Assembly (NCBI GenBank): GCA_964035545.1
Contig: OZ037765.1
Coordinates: forward strand, 19,400,698 to 19,464,697
DNA from: Bugula neritina
Lineage: Eukaryota; Bryozoa; Gymnolaemata; Cheilostomatida; Bugulidae
Length of the DNA: 64,000 bases
Direction: 5' to 3'
Shown here piece by piece: positions 61,250 to 64,000 of this stretch. Under the pieces are notes generated by a model. The model did no database searches, was not told where the DNA came from, and saw nothing but the letters and a program-made list of their open reading frames with translations. The stretch's first letter is position 1; every line of letters starts with the position of its first letter. The position numbers were made by a program, and so were the translations under genes.

Positions 61250-64000
61250 TTAATTACAAGATATGTTTACTGAGAAACACTCAGGAAATCGAGCTTCTCC
61301 TTCAGCTCCCAGAGACTGGCAGAACCAGAGTGCCAGAAAGAGAAGTATCAGCTGTAATAAACATAGGGCAGTGGAGTAAATTCAAACGCACTAGAGATTT
61401 TCAATAATTCACTTTTTAGAAAAGCAGCTATCTAGAATAAACAAGTTAAACTAGCAATATAAATATAATCACAGCTAAAGCAGAAAGTAGCAAGTTAGTG
61501 CCCTAAACTTATTTTGTTTAAAGTCATAAAATTTTAAAATAAATATAAGTTTTATTCATTTAGCAAAACCTTAGAATGACAAGGTTCATTTTTAAGCAAT
61601 ATTATCTACTCTATGTGCACCACACATATTTAAAAAATATCTATGCCTTAGCCGCAGATAGCCTGTTGAAATAACATCATGTAATATTTTATTGTTGGCT
61701 ATGAAAAGCTCACATCTCCAACAACATTAAAATATTACCTGTGAGACACCAATGGCTATACCAACTCCTACAACTATCACCATATTTTCTTCCGTCCACT
61801 TTTCCAGAGAATCTACACAGCCCTGTAATATTGATGTAATAATACAATAATTTATATAATAAATAAGTCTGCGATACCAAAAAATATTGTAACGTAATTC
61901 ATTAGATGTGCAGGTTAGAAACTTCTTCTAACATGAAAACAGCTGGTATAGCATATTATACTATTAAAACTTTCAACAACCACACAACAGATGACAATGA
62001 CAACCAGTGAGACATGCATCTCTTGACGAGAGATCTTTAAAAAAAATTGACATAAAACTTTTATGGATGAGAAACAATGGTGAGTATAATATAAGTCGTT
62101 GTACCTGTGTGCATCTGAACACTTTCTTATCACCAAAAACAGAGGGGCTATTGCAAAATATATCTGTCTGTTTCTTTCCTTCCTCTGAGCTTCTAGCTGC
62201 AGCCCTTATGTTAACAGCTTCTACGGACTCCAGCATGCATTGCTCTGTCAATTACAATTGTTCATCTTGTTGATGGTAGTGAAATGATATAATAAGCAAG
62301 AACCATTTATAACAAAAAACAATTAAATTATTATCTCATCTCGCCACTACCACCACACACTTAAGCTTTATGGGTAATATAAAAAGACTTCTTAAGACTC
62401 CCTAAATTCTAATTTACAACCATGCTTATATTAAATTACATCTTCTTATCAGTCACACTGCTGCACTGTTGGTTTGGGCCTTTAATAACAGTCAAGAGCC
62501 AAACATTAAAATGTTCTATGCATGGAAAGAACTTTGTGATACAGACTCACATAAAACTTATAAAAATCGCACCATGCTTAGAGATTTACTGACCTCTGTT
62601 GTCTGCACTCACAGTAAGCTGTCCGTTATTTTTGAATGCATCATCCAGTTTAGTATCAGGCGTGCAGCAAGCCCATGACATGGACGCATTAGGCTTGATT
62701 CTGTTACCCAACTCCTCAATGTATACGCTGCCTTGATAGTCCAGGAAATCTTGAACCCCACAGCATTCAAACTAAGCAAAATAATAAAATAAATATTGTA
62801 TGTTTTAAGAGATTGCGTTAAATATAAATGTGCAAGATTTTATTTAGTAATAGTTATTTAAGAAGATATTGATTGATAGGGTTTCTACGTATTAATATAC
62901 TCTAATATATGCATCTGTATACAATTCACTGGGTTTTTACATAGCTTTATTTTTTAGCCCATATTTTGCATGAGTAATTGCTAGCCTGCAAAATAGAGTC
63001 AAGATTTTCTAAACTCCAATAGAAGCGCTAACCAAACAAAAGTCTACACATTCTATATCAACATATCACTATTTAAATACATTGTTACCTTTTGGTAATA
63101 TTGGATTTACTGAGAATAAAAAAAATAAATCAGTATTATATTTTTTCCTTTCAGTGAGTTGGTCAGATTCAGTTTTAACTTTTAGTCAATATATTGAATC
63201 ATACATAGGAGCTAATGCAATGTAAAGAGGCACAGCTTACCTCAACTTGTACATAATTGAAACCTTTTGAGATCAGATAATAGTCGCTGTTAGCATCATC
63301 TGTGTAGCTGTTCTTGATGAACTTGGCTCCTTCTTTCGTTATCTTCTCAATAATCTGCAAAATATTGTCATGAACATTGTAAGATTGTTTTATGTAAACA
63401 TTTATTTATTTCTGTTTATCTATTGGTGCCTATAAAATGTAAAACTTGGTGTTTTATATTATAAATTAATCTTTAGTACATGACTCGCAACAGAGAATAG
63501 ATAACTCAACAGCTAGCTAACAGTTAGTATAACTGGAATAAGGCAGTTGCAGCTGTATAACATCAAACTACTAGTTTTTAATATAGATTTAAAAACAATA
63601 CAAAAATGTCAAAGCTTTTATTATATAGATTAAAATACAATTACTTGTATATCAGTAAGTATTTTAATGGTAAAATAAGCACTGAAAGGCATAGAGGTTT
63701 CTTGTTTAAACACAAATTTTGCTTATTATGCAATAGTGTATTATCCTTACATTGACTAATGGGGCCCATGCATTTATATTAAATAGAATTTTAATTGTCT
63801 AATACCAAACTCAGCTACTTTTGAAATTCATTAACGTTTTAATAATCACCAAATAAAGATATTCAATGCTTTATATATTGACTGAAACTAATTATATTAT
63901 TATGGTCATCAGCATCTTTTGACTAATGGGTTTAATAATCGTAAAAAGATGTTTTCAGCAAATGTTACTGTCAGCAATGTTAAAACTTACATAGTCCTTA
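61250..64000 (-). CDS. Tetraspanin, C-terminal part; N-terminus off window
   Basis: Exons in transcript order: 63991-64000 (partial, ends KDY), 63241-63354, 62594-62771, 62105-62163, 61739-61822, 61250-61351 with stop TAA at 61250-61252. Phases agree. The large extracellular loop includes YVQVEFECCGVQDF with the diagnostic CCG, then MSWACCTPD, IFCNSPSVFG, FRCTQGCVDSLEKW: seven loop cysteines. The fourth transmembrane helix follows (MVIVVGVGIAIGVSQLILLF) and a short cytoplasmic tail. Tetraspanins are four-pass membrane organisers of about 200-300 residues. The first three helices lie right of the window. The subfamily cannot be assigned. The donor of exon 62594 was set by phase (AGAG|GTCAGT) in preference to an earlier GTGAGT. 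Confidence 0.92.

Noticed and set aside
62607-62613. GTGAGT donor ending the tetraspanin CCG exon at 62613
   Set aside because: It would put the next exon out of frame (start at AT-ATA needs one carried base); the donor after AGAG at 62594 restores phase.

Overview
This window is animal nuclear DNA: AT-rich, intron-rich, with GT-AG introns, microsatellites and DNA transposons. I read it exon by exon, requiring splice sites and codon phase to agree across each gene. The gene content (an SLC5 transporter, a RIM/Piccolo-type active-zone scaffold, DAP1, CCDC77, a tetraspanin) indicates an invertebrate metazoan. CCDC77 and the many introns would suit a slowly evolving lineage such as a lophotrochozoan, but the species cannot be fixed from sequence alone.

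Layout. 11-5830 (minus): ten exons of an SLC5 sodium-coupled solute transporter, its C-terminus beyond the left edge. About 7.6-12.7 kb: a nested transposon complex, a tRNA-derived SINE split by a 4.8 kb hAT element that itself holds a TA-flanked MITE and a complete-ended but broken Tc1/mariner element. 15.9-50.2 kb (plus): one large gene of 26 coding exons (about 2079 codons, phases consistent throughout) encoding a Rab-binding helix plus eight-cysteine zinc finger, a long disordered and coiled-coil centre, a PDZ domain and a single C2 domain. This is the architecture of the RIM/Piccolo/Fife presynaptic scaffold family. 51.0-53.0 kb (minus): a three-exon DAP1 homologue with a GC-AG first intron. 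54.4-59.6 kb (plus): a nine-exon CCDC77 homologue (492 codons), head-to-head with DAP1. 61.25-64.0 kb (minus): the large extracellular loop, last membrane helix and tail of a tetraspanin, running off the right edge.

The genes are unrelated neighbours rather than a pathway. The noteworthy features are the nested transposon stack, a 24-nt in-frame microexon just after the PDZ domain, the apparent absence of a second C2 domain, the GC donor in DAP1, a palindromic MITE family with three copies inside introns, and a low-complexity, cruciform-prone tract surrounding the first exon of DAP1. I found no wholly new biological system.
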